Assembly (NCBI GenBank): GCA_002313515.1 | Contig: DCBQ01000010.1 | Span: 6,871 to 21,133 of the forward strand | Source of the DNA: Candidatus Saccharibacteria bacterium UBA1103 | GTDB taxonomy: Bacteria; Patescibacteriota; Saccharimonadia; Saccharimonadales; Saccharimonadaceae | Direction: 5' to 3' | DNA: 14,263 nucleotides | Part shown: one piece after another, positions 11,998-14,263 of the stretch | Layout of the letters: each line of letters begins with the position of its first letter | Position numbering within the stretch: the stretch's first letter is position 1 | Program-made: the position numbers and the translations under genes | Notes under the pieces: model-generated | Seen by the model: only the letters and a program-made list of their open reading frames with translations | Databases searched by the model: none | Told to the model about the DNA's origin: nothing

Positions 11998-14230
11998 CTA
12001 GGCTTAGGGTTGAGTCTTGGTACTTAATGCTTTTAGTTCCATTCTTATCTCCGTTATATGGGAGGATAGATAGCGTGGTCATTGTTTTATCTGGAACATC
12101 TTTATCTGGGTTGCTGTAGGTGGTGTAGGTATAGGTTTGGGAGTCACCGGGAAGGAGGCCGGCGCTAGACCCAGAGAGGTTATAGCCGTAAGAGCCGGTA
12201 ACCTCTGCAACACTGAAAGATTGTGATGTGTCGCGCCAACTTTTATCGAGTCTAGAGGTACCATCACCTTTCATACTGACGCTAATGGTTCTAGTGGTTG
12301 GAGTATTAATGATTGGAGACACTGTTACATCCATAGTTATGTCTGGTTGCTTAGTGTTATTAGCGTCTTTAGACCCTACTGTACCTAGTGGGAAATTAAT
12401 AGTGGTTGTACCATCAGTATTCTTAGTTACGGATGTTGGCGTAATGGCCTTACCATCATATTTATATGAACCAGCTACAGGTGAGATATCTGTAGGTAGG
12501 GTTACCACGGCAGACACGTTCGTATCTGCCGCATAGGCATAAGGTGTAATGGTTATATGTTCAGTTTCATTGGGTATAGCATTGGGGCTAGTGCTGCTAT
12601 TGTTGCTGAGTGCTAAGGTTGGGCGGATTTTACCGGGAACAATCCGCAGGTATGTCTCGCCAATGCCGTCTGGCGTAAATTGATCGGTTGTTAGACTTAT
12701 TTTAGCTGCTGATTTAGGGTCGCTACTAGACTCTGCCGATGTCAATGCTCTTACGTCTACCGTAAGAGTATTTGAATTTCTGTCCCCTACGCTGCGTTCA
12801 TCAACCCAGGAACGCACAGCATTTACATATGTATTGTGGGATTTGGCATACGCTGCAGCCTCATTGTAGGTTTTAAAGAATCCTTCCTTGCTGTCGCCAT
12901 ATTTACCACAATTCGAAATATTTGGGTCAGGCACACCATCACCCGATAGCACACCAAACTCAACACCTTTCTTAGCACCGCTTCCTCCGATCGCCTGGTT
13001 AAGCGTGTACTCACCCGTAAAACTTATGACCGAGCTGTCCGCGGTAAGGCACTCGTATTCATTCTTAACTTTATTATCTGGTATATTTTTAATAGAAAAA
13101 TCGTCCCTTAGCCTAATACTCTCGCCAGGAGCAACGTCGCTTGACGGGCTCCAGTAGTCAAAGCGTCCAGCAACATTTACTAAATTTATATTAGATATCC
13201 AGCCTGTGGGCGAGCTAGTAAGATTGCGAGTGAAGCTTCCCGTACTACGCAGAGTGACACTCTGATCACTCATTGTTTTCACTACCGTGTCGCCGACATT
13301 AACGGTGTAGGCCCTTGACTCTTGCGGCAAATCGGCAATTGGAATCTTTATGGTGAACGTAGCTCCGACATAGTAGGCATAACGGGTGCTAGATCCACTA
13401 ACGCCGTCTTTTTCTGGATACTGACGCGAGCCGACTAGTGCGTTATTCACTGTAAAATTCAGACGTGTGCCATCGGATGATTTGGCAACATCATCGATAC
13501 TGCCGCAGCCTATCATATGACTATTGCCGCTAGCGCTGTTGCAATAGAGATGAGTCCAACCGCCACCACCATAATGATTATCCACCCGCCAAGAACTCGG
13601 AAGTTGTGACATATCTACACTCAAGCGAATTGGTCCATCCGCCAGAGGATCTAGCCCAACCGCACCGTTGCCGAAGCTAGTCTTATCGGCATAGATCATG
13701 ACCACAAAGTTAATGTCACGGTTATAACCGTCGCTTAGACTGCCCTCGTTATCATATTCCATTCTAGTATGATAGTTAGTCGATATAGATTTCAGCGTCA
13801 CAGCAGGTACATTACCGGTATAGGCTTGGCTGTTGAGGGTGATGGTAGTGGGAGCTAGAGTTTGTCCATTACCACCAAAGACATAGTCGGTTATGTCGAG
13901 GTTTTGGGATTTAGGGGAATCAGTTTGGATTATGCAGGTTGCTTTATTGTTAGTGTAACTACCATTAGTCTTTTCTAGCTTACTGCCGTCTGTGCAACCA
14001 GCAGCTGATGAAATAGATGCATCCTCGATTACATTACCTTTAGGAAATTCAACAGTGACGGTTGTAGTGCCCGCAGATAAGTTTAAGACCATGTGCCATT
14101 TAGCACTGTTGTTTATTAGGACTGTATTATCGCTACCGCCTTCACCGTCTAGGCCTGTGCCGGCTTGCCTTAGGGTGACGTTATTGATGGTACTAGTGGA
14201 GGCGGCGGTAGCAGCCTTATTTGCTTTTAG
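11987..14230 (-). CDS. Central part of a large beta-rich surface protein (adhesin-like), no own start codon
   Basis: The frame is open from just after an in-frame TAG (14231-14233) to TAA 11987-11989, 747 residues. The first ATG is at 14092, but the 46 residues before it (including TINNVTLRQAGTGLDGEGG and DNTVLINNSAKWH) are plainly coding, so the ATG is not the true start. The content is Ser/Thr/Asn/Asp-rich with beta-strand periodicity and repeated stalk-like modules. PGDSQTYTYTTYSNP and LSILPYNGDKNGT near the end resemble modules of long secreted adhesins. A few Cys pairs (residues of CTDGS, CIIQT, YCNS and GCGS) may form disulfides. Ligand and anchoring are unknown. Both ends overlap the neighbouring frames at the decamer CCTAGCTAAA. 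The middle third differs in base composition from the flanks. Confidence 0.75.
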   Translation of the reverse strand, partial: LKANKAATAASTSTINNVTLRQAGTGLDGEGGSDNTVLINNSAKWHMVLNLSAGTTTVTVEFPKGNVIEDASISSAAGCTDGSKLEKTNGSYTNNKATCIIQTDSPKSQNLDITDYVFGGNGQTLAPTTITLNSQAYTGNVPAVTLKSISTNYHTRMEYDNEGSLSDGYNRDINFVVMIYADKTSFGNGAVGLDPLADGPIRLSVDMSQLPSSWRVDNHYGGGGWTHLYCNSASGNSHMIGCGSIDDVAKSSDGTRLNFTVNNALVGSRQYPEKDGVSGSSTRYAYYVGATFTIKIPIADLPQESRAYTVNVGDTVVKTMSDQSVTLRSTGSFTRNLTSSPTGWISNINLVNVAGRFDYWSPSSDVAPGESIRLRDDFSIKNIPDNKVKNEYECLTADSSVISFTGEYTLNQAIGGSGAKKGVEFGVLSGDGVPDPNISNCGKYGDSKEGFFKTYNEAAAYAKSHNTYVNAVRSWVDERSVGDRNSNTLTVDVRALTSAESSSDPKSAAKISLTTDQFTPDGIGETYLRIVPGKIRPTLALSNNSSTSPNAIPNETEHITITPYAYAADTNVSAVVTLPTDISPVAGSYKYDGKAITPTSVTKNTDGTTTINFPLGTVGSKDANNTKQPDITMDVTVSPIINTPTTRTISVSMKGDGTSRLDKSWRDTSQSFSVAEVTGSYGYNLSGSSAGLLPGDSQTYTYTTYSNPDKDVPDKTMTTLSILPYNGDKNGTKSIKYQDSTLSLAKH
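11993..12002 (-). other. Frame-junction decamer CCTAGCTAAA, copy 1
   Basis: Upstream frame: AGC CTA GCT AAA CAT TAA. Downstream frame, one base ahead: TAG CTA AAC ATT. Any shift must occur between the TAG of the downstream frame and the TAA of the upstream frame, a 14-nt overlap (11987-12000). The same decamer in the same phase occurs at 14226-14235. Confidence 0.6.
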
Positions 14231-14261
14231 CTAGGTTAGTGTTAACGAGATTAGATGAATT
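14217..14261 (-). CDS. 3' end of an upstream frame of the same surface protein (partial, enters from the window edge)
   Basis: Reading inward from the window edge, one frame gives NSSNLVNTNLAKSK and then TAA (14219-14217). Its Asn/Ser style and its LAK ending match the end of the next frame (STLSLAKH, then TAA at 11987). It overlaps the start of the central frame by 17 nt, at the same decamer and in the same +1 phase. Only 14 codons are visible, and a second frame is also open over the last 10 codons, so the assignment is tentative. Confidence 0.4.
   Translation of the reverse strand, partial: NSSNLVNTNLAKSK
14226..14235 (-). other. Frame-junction decamer CCTAGCTAAA, copy 2
   Basis: Upstream frame: AAC CTA GCT AAA AGC AAA TAA. 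Downstream frame: TAG CTA AAA GCA AAT. The phase relation is identical to copy 1, 2233 bp away. AAA-A here would let a Lys tRNA re-pair perfectly after a +1 step. Confidence 0.5.
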
Positions 14262-14263
14262 AA

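Noticed and set aside
11251..14092. Treating the ATG-bounded frames at 11616 and 14092 as two independent genes
   Set aside because: Coding-like sequence continues upstream of both ATGs to the in-frame TAG codons, with no ribosome site or promoter at either ATG.
1..14263. CRISPR array, tRNA, rRNA or insertion sequence
   Set aside because: I saw no regularly spaced direct repeats, cloverleaf, rRNA core sequence or transposase frame.

Overview
The window reads as a chromosomal piece of a Candidate Phyla Radiation bacterium, most likely Saccharibacteria (TM7). This is an inference from the gene complement: a stripped-down rpsB-tsf-frr-uppS-rseP-proS translation/envelope cluster without pyrH, cdsA or dxr, a prolyl-tRNA synthetase without its editing insertion, a type B L31, many short genes with no recognisable family, and a large Ser/Thr/Asn-rich surface protein. 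All conserved genes read through cleanly in the standard bacterial code. UAA and UAG are the only stops seen.

Layout. 1-150: two convergent copies of a double-hairpin dispersed repeat. 160-4371, all on the minus strand and transcribed from high to low coordinates: a small acidic protein, frr, uppS, a third repeat copy, rseP, proS. 4372-6351: an accessory patch where pyrH would be expected, with a plus-strand ORF lacking an ATG behind a consensus promoter, an HNH nuclease-like gene and an unrecognised 124-residue gene, each with its own promoter or terminator. 6477-7842 (minus): rpsB-tsf with an rpsB promoter, a structured leader and a terminator after tsf. 7968-9395: a divergent pair, a small acidic protein (minus) and a membrane-anchored coiled-coil protein (plus). 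9508-11028 (plus): L31 type B and release factor 1. 11029-11250: a terminator hairpin and another repeat copy. 11251-14263 (minus): a large beta-rich surface protein whose reading frame is split twice, each time at the same decamer and in the same +1 phase.

The core genes serve translation: S2, EF-Ts, recycling factor, RF1, L31 and ProRS. UppS makes the lipid carrier for wall synthesis, and RseP is an intramembrane protease. The accessory genes look like envelope, interaction or defence functions.

Two themes stand out. First, several promoters place the -10 box exactly 6 or 9 nt before the ATG, which implies leaderless or almost leaderless mRNAs for first genes, while genes inside operons mostly have Shine-Dalgarno sites. 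Second, the split adhesin frame recurs at an identical site. No gene-free stretch exceeds about 225 bases. I saw no tRNA, rRNA, CRISPR array or insertion sequence.
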